Origin: Vreelandella glaciei
GTDB lineage: Bacteria; Pseudomonadota; Gammaproteobacteria; Pseudomonadales; Halomonadaceae
Length of the DNA stretch: 35,295 bases
Reading direction: 5' to 3'
Assembly (NCBI RefSeq): GCF_013415125.1
Contig: NZ_JACCDE010000043.1
Location: 1-35,295, forward strand
Every line of letters starts with the position of its first letter. Positions within the stretch are counted from its first letter, which is position 1. Below are positions 1-7,486 of this stretch, one piece after another. Made by a program: the position numbers and the translations under genes. Under the pieces are notes generated by a model that was given only the letters and a program-made list of their open reading frames with translations, did not search any database and had not been told where the DNA came from.

Positions 1-118
1 CGAAATGTTTTACAACCCAAAGCGCCGACACGGTACAAGTGATAACTTGTCACCGGTTGAGTATGAAAGGCGTTACTTTAAGAGCCTAACGGGTGTCTAG
101 AATATCCGGGGCGATTCA
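1..118 (+). mobile_element. IS3-family insertion sequence, right end
   Basis: Directly after the transposase stop, the sequence around 94-118 reads like the right terminal inverted repeat of IS3-family elements: it begins GTGTCTAG and ends GGGGCGATTCA. The element probably ends at about 118. The left end and target-site duplication cannot be checked because the element continues outside the window. Confidence 0.7.
2..100 (+). CDS. IS3-family transposase (OrfB), C-terminal end only
   Basis: This open frame enters from the left edge and stops at TAG 98-100, giving 32 residues. They include YNPKRRHGTSDNLSPVEYE, the usual C-terminal tail of IS3-family DDE transposases (rve_3 part of the integrase domain). 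Only the tail is present, so the catalytic residues and the element's left end lie outside the window. The stop codon sits inside the terminal inverted repeat, as is common in this family. The family call is confident; the subgroup (IS51/IS150-like) is a guess. Confidence 0.85.
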   Translation, partial: EMFYNPKRRHGTSDNLSPVEYERRYFKSLTGV

Positions 119-156
119 GATATTGAACAGCGAGCACCTTTGATTGAGACCATTCG

Positions 157-1143
157 ATGCATAAAATCCTAACCTTCTGCTGGCTCGGCATAATGACCAC
201 GGTTGCGGCTAGCGCTTATGCCGAAGAAGCTGACAGTGACCTACCTGCCTGGGCGGAAGAGCGCGTTGAACCGTTTCGTGAAAGCGTAGGTAATTGGGTA
301 GATAACACGTCGCGCCGAATTGATGGTTTCTTTGGCACCGACGACCATATGCAGACCAAGAACGAGTCTTATCTTCGTTTTGGCCAAGAAATCGATTGGA
401 TGGAGGGGGATGGTACGCGCGGCGATACTTCACTTCGTTACCGTATAGACCTACCTACCTCGGAAGAACGCTTACGCCTGGTGATCGAGAGTGATCCTGA
501 AGAGTCGCAAGGTACACTTGAAGAGCAAGGATCAGGGCGTCTTACCAATGACCAGCGCGACCGCCGTAGCTCTACGTTAGGCCTGGATTGGCTAGAAAGT
601 CGTGATAAGCGCGAAAATTGGAGCAACCGCGTTGGCGCTGGTATTCGTCTGCGCCTCCCTCTGGATCCTTATGTTCGCTTTACCAGCGAACGGCTGTGGC
701 AGCTTGGTGAAGGGCCTTGGCAGCTTGAGTCGAACAACCGGGTTTCCTGGTTTAACAATGAAGGCTATTCGGCACGAACGCGCTGGGATATCGGCCGCCA
801 ATTGAGCGAACGCCGCCATTTGCGGTTTATTTCTACGGTTCAGTGGCGCGAAGAGGAAGATAAGCTGGAATACAGTGAAATTGCCGAAATCAATCACCGC
901 ATTAACCGCCGCAGCGCATTGCGCTACTCGGCAATTGCTATCGGTGAAAGCGCTTCAAATCCTCGTATGACTAACTACTACCTGCAAACACGCTATCGCC
1001 GCGACATCCATAAAGGCATTTTATTTGCCGATGTGATTCCGGAACTGCATTTTCAACGCGATGTTAGCTATGACCCACGCTGGGCCATGACACTGCGGTT
1101 GGAGATGTATTTTCAGCGAAAGATTAGTCGCGACTATTTTTAA
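157..1143 (+). CDS. Secreted, probably outer-membrane protein of unknown function
   Basis: This is a 328-residue protein with an N-terminal signal peptide: Lys4, a hydrophobic stretch at about 5-18, and AYAEE as a likely signal peptidase I site near residue 22. The mature part has an acidic/aromatic start and then many short alternating segments rich in Arg, Trp and Tyr (for example RLRLPLDPYVRF and NRVSWFNNEG). It ends in an aromatic-rich stretch with a C-terminal Phe (RDYF), a typical BAM signal. This pattern suggests a beta-barrel, but I do not recognise a named family. The ATG at 157 is supported by the signal peptide; no strong ribosome binding site is visible. The IS3 end lies only 38 bases upstream, so the native promoter may have been replaced. 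A hairpin terminator follows. Confidence 0.75.
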   Translation: MHKILTFCWLGIMTTVAASAYAEEADSDLPAWAEERVEPFRESVGNWVDNTSRRIDGFFGTDDHMQTKNESYLRFGQEIDWMEGDGTRGDTSLRYRIDLPTSEERLRLVIESDPEESQGTLEEQGSGRLTNDQRDRRSSTLGLDWLESRDKRENWSNRVGAGIRLRLPLDPYVRFTSERLWQLGEGPWQLESNNRVSWFNNEGYSARTRWDIGRQLSERRHLRFISTVQWREEEDKLEYSEIAEINHRINRRSALRYSAIAIGESASNPRMTNYYLQTRYRRDIHKGILFADVIPELHFQRDVSYDPRWAMTLRLEMYFQRKISRDYF

Positions 1144-1205
1144 GCTCGGTTTTTAAGAACAGATTTTAAGCACGGCCTTTTAAGGGGACTCTTTTAACCG
1201 TGCAC

Positions 1206-1233
1206 AATGGGCGGCCATGCTAGGCCGCCCATT
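1206..1233. terminator. Hairpin terminator between convergent genes
   Basis: A perfect 11-bp stem, AATGGGCGGCC pairing with GGCCGCCCATT, encloses a 6-base loop. It lies between the plus-strand secreted protein and the minus-strand SDR gene, so it could serve both. The T-tract is weak on both sides. Confidence 0.7.
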
Positions 1234-1253
1234 CTGGTTACAGCAAGTAAATG

Positions 1254-2015
1254 CTACAGCCGCAACCCACCATCGCACTCAATCATACGCCCGGTGAAAT
1301 AGTCGTTTTCAAGAATAAACGCAACGCTTTGAGCAATATTATCCGGATCACCCAGGCGTTTTAGCGGCACGCTTGATGAGATACGTTCCAATATATCGGG
1401 CCGCATTGAGGCGGTCATTTCGGTAGCCACAAACCCCGGGGCCACGGTGCCTGTCCGAATACCATAGCGCGCTAACTCTTTGCTCCAGGTGACCGTTAGC
1501 GCATGTACGCCAGCTTTTGCAGCGGCATAGTTGCTTTGCCCCATATTACCTGCCCGGGAAATGCTGGAGATATTGACAATCACACCCTCATGCCCCATTT
1601 CGATCATCTGCGTGGCAGCCTCGCGCCCACACAGAAAAACGCCGGTTAAATTGACGTTTATGACGTTTTGCCATGCCTCCAACGACATGCGTTTTTCCAC
1701 TTGTCCCTCTTTGGCCTTTACCAGTAGTGCATCCTGAGTAATGCCCGCGTTATTAACGCAACCGCTGATCGGCCCCATACGCTGAGCAACATCGGCAAAC
1801 GCTTGGGTCACAGAAGCCTCGTCTGCAACATTCACCACAAAGGCTTGAGCATCGACACCTTCTGTAGCAAGTGCTGATACCGCTTGATCAAGCGCTTCAG
1901 CGCTCATATCCAACAGCGCCATGCGTGCGCCTTGCTTACCCAGGCGCAGTGCCATGGCATAACCCAATCCACGCGCCCCACCGGTGACGGCGATTACTTT
2001 ATCGGCAAGTACCAT
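1254..2015 (-). CDS. Short-chain dehydrogenase/reductase (FabG-like)
   Basis: This 253-residue protein is a classical SDR, a cytoplasmic NAD(P)-dependent oxidoreductase of the 3-oxoacyl-ACP reductase type. The Rossmann glycine motif TGGARGLG is at 11-18, NNAG at 88-91, and the catalytic residues are Ser150, Tyr163 and Lys167 (YAAAK). The usual PG motif after the active site is present as APGF, and the C-terminus ends DGGLRL. An Asp (about residue 36) at the end of beta-2 favours NAD(H) over NADP(H), unlike typical biosynthetic FabG. No acyl-carrier or fatty-acid genes adjoin it, so a role in fatty-acid synthesis is not supported and the substrate is unknown. AAGGAGT stands just upstream of the ATG at 2015. 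Confidence 0.85.
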   Translation of the reverse strand: MVLADKVIAVTGGARGLGYAMALRLGKQGARMALLDMSAEALDQAVSALATEGVDAQAFVVNVADEASVTQAFADVAQRMGPISGCVNNAGITQDALLVKAKEGQVEKRMSLEAWQNVINVNLTGVFLCGREAATQMIEMGHEGVIVNISSISRAGNMGQSNYAAAKAGVHALTVTWSKELARYGIRTGTVAPGFVATEMTASMRPDILERISSSVPLKRLGDPDNIAQSVAFILENDYFTGRMIECDGGLRL

Positions 2016-2123
2016 TATTGACTCCTTACGAGAAATACAACCAGTTCATTGTGCATTGCAGCATAGAGGAATTATGGGCATTAATCGAGCTACATCGCCG
2101 CTGGAAGGCGCAATGTTAGCTGC

Positions 2124-2153
2124 TTGCTATTTACATTTATGTCACCATATTAC
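2124..2153 (+). promoter_or_regulatory. Possible sigma-70 promoter for fxsA
   Basis: TTGCTA (2124-2129) and TATTAC (2148-2153) are separated by 18 bases, about 50 bases upstream of fxsA. A small hairpin (CGCTA 2176-2180 with TAGCG 2185-2189) lies in the presumed leader. The match is by eye only. Confidence 0.3.
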
Positions 2154-2205
2154 GCAATTAAGACGGTTATCGAGTCGCTATTTCTAGCGTTTTCTGGAGT
2201 GAGTC

Positions 2206-2691
2206 ATGCCTATTCTTATTTTTATATCACTGTTCACCCTACTCGATTTTGTGGTGCTTTTTTCGATGGGTAGCCAAATAGGGCTACTCACCACCCTGCT
2301 CCTAGTACTTGGCACAGGCTTTGCCGGGTTACATCTTATTCGTAAAGAAGGCGTATCAACCTTTGCACGCGCGCGTCAGCGTATGCAGGCCGGCGAAATC
2401 CCTTCTAGTGAACTATTGACTGGCGCCGCGCTTATTTTTGGTGGTGCCTTATTAATGGCGCCAGGCTTTTTATCTGATGCGCTGGGCCTTGCATGCCTGA
2501 TACCTAGCGCACGCCAATTGATGTTTAAAGCACTTACTTGGCTAGGTCTGAAAAAAATCGCCAGCCAGCAGCAAGACCCCAACGCTTCCTCGGCCCGACC
2601 AAGGGACTACCACACCCCAAACACCTCCCAACAGGAAGGTCCGATTGAGGGTGATTTTATTAGCAGAGACGAGCCCCCACGCCGCGACTAA
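2206..2691 (+). CDS. fxsA: FxsA family membrane protein
   Basis: This 161-residue inner-membrane protein belongs to the FxsA family (the E. coli member, suppressor of F exclusion of phage T7, is non-essential). Hydrophobic segments at about 3-22, 26-43 and 70-98 fit the family topology. The conserved patches GLHLIRKEG near residue 45 and GGALLMAPGFLSDALG near 80-95 are typical. The C-terminal tail after about 115 is hydrophilic and cytoplasmic. The ATG at 2206 has TGGAG ahead of it. In many gammaproteobacteria fxsA lies immediately upstream of groES, exactly as here, which supports the call. An intrinsic terminator separates it from the groESL promoter, so the two units are transcribed independently. 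Confidence 0.9.
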   Translation: MPILIFISLFTLLDFVVLFSMGSQIGLLTTLLLVLGTGFAGLHLIRKEGVSTFARARQRMQAGEIPSSELLTGAALIFGGALLMAPGFLSDALGLACLIPSARQLMFKALTWLGLKKIASQQQDPNASSARPRDYHTPNTSQQEGPIEGDFISRDEPPRRD

Positions 2692-2706
2692 GGCTCGGAC
2701 TGGAAG

Positions 2707-2732
2707 AAAGTTGCTAAAAAAGCAATTTTTTT
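2707..2732 (+). terminator. Rho-independent terminator after fxsA
   Basis: A stem AAAGTTGCT / AGCAATTTT (one G-T pair) with an A5 loop runs into seven Ts (2726-2732). It lies just before the groES heat-shock promoter and should insulate it from fxsA transcription. Confidence 0.75.
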
Positions 2733-2744
2733 CTTACTCGCCCC

Positions 2745-2772
2745 CTTGAAAGACCAACCGCAGCCCCCATTT
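2745..2772 (+). promoter_or_regulatory. Sigma-32 (RpoH) heat-shock promoter of groESL
   Basis: The -35 element CTTGAAA (2745-2751) and the -10 element CCCCATTT (2765-2772) are separated by 13 bases. Both match the E. coli sigma-32 consensus (CTTGAAA, CCCCATNT). Transcription should begin near 2778-2780, which leaves a leader of about 150 bases before groES. No inverted repeat of the CIRCE type is seen, so control is probably by RpoH rather than HrcA. Confidence 0.9.
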
Positions 2773-2826
2773 TTCACCCAGTACACAAATTCGGCAGCGA
2801 TCTAGACGGTAGCTGCCATTAACAAG

Positions 2827-2901
2827 GAAGACCGTGAGGTCTTCGCTTCTCGCGGGTCACTCCCTCGAGAACACTTTTAGACTAACCGCCCTCATCAGGG
2901 C
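2827..2901 (+). promoter_or_regulatory. Structured groES leader with two hairpins
   Basis: The leader holds a perfect 7-bp hairpin, GAAGACC (2827-2833) with GGTCTTC (2838-2844), closed by a GTGA loop of the stable GNRA class. A second hairpin pairs GCCCT (2888-2892) with AGGGC (2897-2901). Both stop short of the Shine-Dalgarno AGGAG at 2915-2919, so they more likely stabilise the 5' end or space the leader than block translation. Confidence 0.5.
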
Positions 2902-2926
2902 TTCAACCCTACTCAGGAGAACGTGA

Positions 2927-3220
2927 ATGAATATCCGTCCTTTGCACGATCGTGTCATCGTCCGTCGCGTTGAAGAAGAGCAGAAAACCGCTGGCGGCAT
3001 CGTGCTTCCGGGCAATGCAGCAGAAAAGCCGACGCGTGGCGAAATTCTTGCTGTCGGTAATGGCCGCATTCTGGAAAATGGCGATGTCCGCCCTCTCGAC
3101 GTTAAAGTTGGCGATAACGTGATCTTTAAAGATGGCTACGGCGTTGAGAAACAAAAAGTCGACGGCGAAGAAGTCTTGATCATGAGCGAAGCCGATATTC
3201 TTGCGGTTGTTGAAGGCTAA
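2927..3220 (+). CDS. groES: Co-chaperonin GroES
   Basis: This 97-residue protein is the heptameric lid of the GroEL chaperonin and acts in the cytoplasm. It starts MNIRPLHDRVIVRR and carries the mobile loop EEEQKTAGGIVLPGNAAEKP at about 16-35, which contacts GroEL through the IVL segment. The remainder (RGEILAVGNGRI, VGDNVIFKDGYG) is standard GroES. AGGAG sits 7 bases before the ATG. It is the first gene of the groESL operon, driven by the sigma-32 promoter upstream, and 84 bases separate it from groEL. Length and sequence are normal. Confidence 0.98.
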   Translation: MNIRPLHDRVIVRRVEEEQKTAGGIVLPGNAAEKPTRGEILAVGNGRILENGDVRPLDVKVGDNVIFKDGYGVEKQKVDGEEVLIMSEADILAVVEG

Positions 3221-3304
3221 CAGTCGTTGCGGCTCACATTTGATTGATGAGCGCCTCGATTATTTACTTTCACGTTTTTGCATTCAATTTAGGAAGTAGC
3301 AGAT

Positions 3305-4948
3305 ATGTCAGCTAAACAAGTTAAGTTTTCAGATGATGCCCGTAAGCGTATGGCGCGCGGTGTTGACGTTCTTGCCAACGCGGTAAAAGTAACCCTCGGT
3401 CCTAAAGGCCGTAACGTGGTACTGGAAAAATCTTTCGGTTCCCCGACCGTTACTAAAGACGGTGTTTCTGTCGCCAAAGAGATCGAACTGAAAGACAAGT
3501 TCGAAAACATGGGCGCGCAGATGGTTAAAGAAGTCGCTTCACAGACTTCTGACGCCGCTGGTGACGGTACTACCACCGCTACCGTTCTGGCCCAGGCCAT
3601 TATCGCTGAGGGTTTGAAAGGCGTTACTGCCGGCATGAACCCGATGGATCTTAAGCGCGGCATCGACCAAGCCGTTAATGCTGCCGTTAAAGAAATCAAA
3701 GCAATGTCGGTACCTTGCACCGACACCAAGTCGATTGCTCAGGTAGGCACCATCTCTGCTAACGGTGACAAGCGCATTGGTGAAATTATCGCCGAAGCGA
3801 TGGAAAAAGTCGGCAAAGAAGGCGTCATCACTGTTGATGAAGGCCGTGGCTTTGAAGATGAGCTGGAAGTCGTTGAAGGTATGCAGTTTGATCGCGGCTA
3901 CCTGTCTCCTTACTTCGTTACCAACCAGGACACCATGACGGTTGAACTGGAAGATCCTTACATCCTGTTAGTGGATAAAAAGATCTCCAACATTCGTGAG
4001 CTGCTGCCGGTTCTCGAAGCGGTTGCTAAACAAGGTAAGCCGCTAGCCATCATCGCTGAAGATATCGAAGGCGAAGCACTGGCTACGCTGGTGGTTAACA
4101 ACATGCGCGGTATCGTTAAAGTAGCCGCTGCTAAAGCGCCTGGTTTCGGTGACCGTCGTAAATCCATGCTGCAGGACATCGCTATCCTGACCAACGGCAC
4201 GGTTATCTCTGAAGAAGTCGGCCTGACGCTTGAGCAAGCGAACCTGGATCACCTGGGTACCGCTAAGCGCATGACTATGTCTAAAGAGAACACCACCATC
4301 ATCGATGGCGCTGGTGCAGAAGGCGATATCGAAGCACGCGTTAATCAGATCCGCGCGCAAATCGAAGACACCTCTTCTGATTACGACAAAGAGAAGCTGC
4401 AAGAGCGCGTTGCCAAACTGGCAGGCGGTGTTGCCGTTATCCGCGTCGGTGCTGCCACCGAAGTGGAAATGAAAGAGAAGAAAGCCCGCGTTGAAGACGC
4501 CCTGCACTCTACTCGTGCAGCCGTTGAAGAAGGCGTGGTGCCTGGTGGCGGTACTGCACTGGTTCGCGTTATGGCGAAAGTACAAGGCCTGACCGGTGAA
4601 AACGAAGACCAGAATCACGGTATCAATATGGCGCTTCGTGCTATGCAGTCTCCGCTGCGTCAGATCGTTTCTAACGCTGGTGAAGAGCCTGCCGTTGTTA
4701 TCAACCGTGTGAAAGATGAAACCGGCAACTTCGGTTACAACGCACAAACGGGTGAATTTGGCGACCTGTTCGAAATGGGCGTTCTGGATCCGGCTAAAGT
4801 AACCCGTACTGCACTGCAGTCCGCTGGTTCTGTTGCTGGTCTTATGATCACCACCGAATGCATGATCGCTGAAGATCCTGAAGAGAAAGACGCTGGCCCA
4901 GACATGGGTGGCATGGGCGGTATGGGTGGCATGGGCGGCATGATGTAA
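3305..4948 (+). CDS. groEL: Chaperonin GroEL
   Basis: This 547-residue cytoplasmic ATP-dependent chaperonin forms a double heptameric ring and folds client proteins with GroES. The ATP-binding signatures are present: KVTLGPKGRNVVL near 28-40, GDGTTTATVLA near 86-96, and GGGTALVR around 414-421. The C-terminal tail is the classic Gly-Gly-Met repeat ending in GGMM. AGGAAG (3291-3296) lies 8 bases before the ATG. Length and motifs are fully canonical, so it should be functional. A strong hairpin terminator follows 49 bases after the stop. Confidence 0.99.
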   Translation: MSAKQVKFSDDARKRMARGVDVLANAVKVTLGPKGRNVVLEKSFGSPTVTKDGVSVAKEIELKDKFENMGAQMVKEVASQTSDAAGDGTTTATVLAQAIIAEGLKGVTAGMNPMDLKRGIDQAVNAAVKEIKAMSVPCTDTKSIAQVGTISANGDKRIGEIIAEAMEKVGKEGVITVDEGRGFEDELEVVEGMQFDRGYLSPYFVTNQDTMTVELEDPYILLVDKKISNIRELLPVLEAVAKQGKPLAIIAEDIEGEALATLVVNNMRGIVKVAAAKAPGFGDRRKSMLQDIAILTNGTVISEEVGLTLEQANLDHLGTAKRMTMSKENTTIIDGAGAEGDIEARVNQIRAQIEDTSSDYDKEKLQERVAKLAGGVAVIRVGAATEVEMKEKKARVEDALHSTRAAVEEGVVPGGGTALVRVMAKVQGLTGENEDQNHGINMALRAMQSPLRQIVSNAGEEPAVVINRVKDETGNFGYNAQTGEFGDLFEMGVLDPAKVTRTALQSAGSVAGLMITTECMIAEDPEEKDAGPDMGGMGGMGGMGGMM

Positions 4949-4997
4949 TGCACCCCTGAGCCCTCTGCTCAAGACTGCTAGCTTTTAAAGCAGTCAC

Positions 4998-5026
4998 CAA
5001 CAACCCCGCCCCGTGCGGGGTTGTTG
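4998..5026 (+). terminator. Terminator of groESL
   Basis: CAACAACCCCGC (4998-5009) pairs perfectly over 12 bp with GCGGGGTTGTTG (5015-5026) around a 5-base loop. The T-tract is poor, but the stem is very stable and sits right after groEL. Confidence 0.8.
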
Positions 5027-5128
5027 CGTTCTTGTGAGTCGTTCGGCTCATTGCCTGCGCCCCATTGCGCAGAGCTAACGTGGTACTATCAGCGCGATTT
5101 TTATAAGGCTATAGGGCGAAATCAGCGC

Positions 5129-5863
5129 ATGTTGCAGCATATTCGTATTGTACTCGTTCAGACCTTTCACCCAGGCAATATCGGCGCTGCGGCGCGAGCC
5201 ATGAAAACCATGGGCTTAACCGAACTGGTGCTGGTGAATCCACGCATGTTTCCCGATGAAGAAGCCTCTCGCCTTTCCGCAGGGGCCACTGATGTTCTGG
5301 ACAATGCACGGGTAGTCACAACACTGGAGGAGGCGGTTAACGACTGCGTTCAGGTGGTGGGTGCCAGCGCACGCTTGCGCAGCCTGCCCTTGCCCCACTT
5401 TGACGAACCCGATGAGATGGCGGCAGACGTTATTCAGAGCGCACAAACGGCGCCAGTGGCACTGGTATTGGGACGAGAGCGTTCCGGACTGACTAACGAT
5501 GAAATCCGCTGCTGTACGCATCAAGTGAGCATTCCCGCCAACCCTGATTACGGCATTCTGAATTTATCTCAGGCGGTGCAGATTCTTGCTTATGAAGTGC
5601 ACCGAGCCTGGCGTAAAGGTGGAGATAGCGGCTTTGCTTATCAGCGCCCACTGGAGGCAACGCCGCCCACCCGTGAACAGTTCCTACACTTTCAAGCCCA
5701 TCTGGGTCGCTTAATGCAGGAGAGCGGCTTTTTAACCCAGCCCCACGCGCGCACTGAAGAGCAGCTTCAAGCCCTCTTCGCCCGCGCCCAGCCCAGCCGC
5801 AAAGAACTTTCGCTGCTGCGGGGGCTATTAAGCGCGTTTGAATCTCACCTACCCAAACACTAA
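5129..5863 (+). CDS. trmJ: tRNA (Cm32/Um32) methyltransferase TrmJ
   Basis: This 244-residue SPOUT-class (TrmH/SpoU superfamily) enzyme uses S-adenosylmethionine to 2'-O-methylate position 32 in the tRNA anticodon loop. The family motifs are HPGNIGAAARAMKTMG near residues 12-27, LVLGRERSGLTNDE near 113-126, and SIPANPDYGILNLSQAV near 135-151; together they build the knotted cofactor site. I chose the ATG at 5129 because MLQHIRIVLVQ is the conserved start. The frame stays open to 5021, but that extension would begin inside the groEL terminator. It stands alone between two terminators. Confidence 0.93.
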   Translation: MLQHIRIVLVQTFHPGNIGAAARAMKTMGLTELVLVNPRMFPDEEASRLSAGATDVLDNARVVTTLEEAVNDCVQVVGASARLRSLPLPHFDEPDEMAADVIQSAQTAPVALVLGRERSGLTNDEIRCCTHQVSIPANPDYGILNLSQAVQILAYEVHRAWRKGGDSGFAYQRPLEATPPTREQFLHFQAHLGRLMQESGFLTQPHARTEEQLQALFARAQPSRKELSLLRGLLSAFESHLPKH

Positions 5864-5877
5864 CGGGTTAAATAAAA

Positions 5878-5901
5878 AAGGGACAACCAGCGTTGTCCCT
5901 T
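5878..5901. terminator. Bidirectional terminator
   Basis: AAGGGACAAC (5878-5887) and GTTGTCCCTT (5892-5901) form a perfect 10-bp stem with a 4-base loop. Read on the minus strand it is followed by a T-rich tract (TTTTTTATTT counting the stem end), so it is a good terminator for the antiporter gene as well as for trmJ. Confidence 0.85.
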
Positions 5902-5936
5902 GTGGATTCTAATAGAGTCGTTTTGCCGCAAGATAT

Positions 5937-7280
5937 TTAGAGCATCATCGCCGCTAGCCAACCAAAGCCCACTAACGGAATGTTGTAGTGTAGAAATGTC
6001 GGCACCACGCTGTCCCAAATATGATCGTGTTGACGATCAACGTTCAGTCCAGACGTAGGCCCTAAGGTTGAATCCGACGCTGGCGAGCCAGCATCGCCCA
6101 GCGCCGCCGCGGTGCCAACCAGTACAACGGTCGCCATTGGCGAGAAACCAAACTGAACTGCCAACGGCACGAAAATCGCTGCGATAATCGGAATGGTAGA
6201 GAACGATGAGCCAATACCCAGGGTAATAAATAGCCCAACCAGTAGCATCACCAGCGCAGCTAGGCCACGGTTATCGCCGAGCAAGGCAAACGCGCCTGAT
6301 ACCAAGGCATCAATCTCTCCAGTGGTTCTCATCACTTCAGCAAAACCCGCCGCCGAAATCATGATAAAACCGATCAGCGCCATCATGCGCATACCGCTGG
6401 TAAACAGATCGTCCGCTTCACGCCACTTAAAGATACCGCCCATTGAAAGCAGGCCAATCCCTACCAAACCACCTAGTATCATCGAACCGCTATACAGCTG
6501 CAGGCCGAGGGCTGCGACGATCGCTACCCCAGACATAACCAGACCCAGCATATGCGGTTTAGCAGGCGCATGCGCTTCAGAAACATTCGCGGCAATATCC
6601 TGTGCCTGATAGTCACGGGGGCGCCGGTAACTCCATAGCAGTGCAACGATGAGGCCTAAAGCCATGCCCCCGACCGGTATTGCCATGGCCATGGGCACCA
6701 TTCCGCGGGTGATTTCTAACCCCAACGGCTCACCCGCGCTGTTTAAGTTAGCCAGTAAAATATCGTTTAGAAATATCGCCCCAAAGCCTACTGGCAACAG
6801 CATATAAGGCGCGGTTAGACCAAACGTTAGCGCACACGCCACTGCCCGCCGGTCCAGCCTCAAACGATTCATCACGGTTAACAGCGGCGGGATCAACACA
6901 GGTATAAAGGCGATATGTACCGGGATAGCGTTTTGTGAAGAGATTGCCACCAGCAAAACCGCCGTTAGCAGCAACATTTTGACCCGCACCTGATGTGCCG
7001 CGGTCGTTTCCTTGCCTAGTAACGTTATCAAACGGTTAGCCAGCATATCCGGCAAGCCAGAGCGGGAAATAGCCACTGCAAAAGCGCCTAACGTAGCGTA
7101 AGCCAGTGCCACCTGGGCGCCACCGCCCACGCCTTCATTAAAAGCATCCAGCGTTTGCTCAAGCGATAAACCGCCTACTAAACCACCGACTAACGCACCC
7201 ACCACAAGCGCGAATACCACCGAGACACGGGCCAGCGATAGCGCCACCATCACCAGCACCGCAAGAATTACTGCATTCAT
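5937..7280 (-). CDS. Na+/H+ antiporter family (NhaC/YuiF-like) membrane transporter
   Basis: This 447-residue polytopic inner-membrane protein has around ten or more hydrophobic helices. Two related halves are visible: AISSQNAIPVHIAFIPVLIPPLL near residue 115 and GIGSSFSTIPIIAAIFVPLAV near 355. Each has the hairpin-like Ser/Asn/Pro-rich segment seen in the ion transporter superfamily. GDAGSPASDSTLGPTSGLN near 390-410 is typical of the Na_H_antiporter (PF03553-like) group that includes B. subtilis YuiF. Some members of that group carry amino or organic acids, so the substrate is not settled. Sodium coupling would suit a halophile, but that is inference. AGGGAT precedes the ATG at 7280. The gene is divergent from the GntP-family permease. 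Confidence 0.75.
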   Translation of the reverse strand: MNAVILAVLVMVALSLARVSVVFALVVGALVGGLVGGLSLEQTLDAFNEGVGGGAQVALAYATLGAFAVAISRSGLPDMLANRLITLLGKETTAAHQVRVKMLLLTAVLLVAISSQNAIPVHIAFIPVLIPPLLTVMNRLRLDRRAVACALTFGLTAPYMLLPVGFGAIFLNDILLANLNSAGEPLGLEITRGMVPMAMAIPVGGMALGLIVALLWSYRRPRDYQAQDIAANVSEAHAPAKPHMLGLVMSGVAIVAALGLQLYSGSMILGGLVGIGLLSMGGIFKWREADDLFTSGMRMMALIGFIMISAAGFAEVMRTTGEIDALVSGAFALLGDNRGLAALVMLLVGLFITLGIGSSFSTIPIIAAIFVPLAVQFGFSPMATVVLVGTAAALGDAGSPASDSTLGPTSGLNVDRQHDHIWDSVVPTFLHYNIPLVGFGWLAAMML

Positions 7281-7486
7281 GGAAATCCCTAGAGCTATTA
7301 AGAGGTCATTAACGGCGAAGGGAGCGGATTTTAGCAGATTAAAACGGCAAACCTAAGACTAAGGTTTACCCCTCTTTGATTGCGACTTTAGTCGAGGCTC
7401 TCTTGCTGCATCGCACCATGCTGCCTACCATCCTCTCTTTTATAAAATTCAGCATTCGCTACTTTAACCTTCGCTTAGGAGCTCGC
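7281..7486. promoter_or_regulatory. Divergent promoter region with two small palindromes
   Basis: This spacer separates the antiporter (minus) and GntP permease (plus) genes. It holds AAACCT (7349-7354) with AGGTTT (7362-7367), and CGACT TT AGTCG (7383-7394). Either could be an operator for a regulator not encoded here. No confident -35/-10 pair was picked. Confidence 0.35.

Noticed and set aside
4043..4972. 309-codon open frame antisense to groEL
   Set aside because: It lies fully opposite a canonical groEL; its Cys/His/Phe-rich product has no recognisable domain, and long antisense frames are common opposite highly biased genes.
5021..5128. 36-codon N-terminal extension of trmJ
   Set aside because: It would start inside the groEL terminator hairpin, and the family begins at MLQHIR (5129).
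7376..7486. TTG-initiated extension of the GntP permease
   Set aside because: The ATG at 7487 has a good TAGGAG and starts with the expected first helix; the extension has no ribosome binding site.
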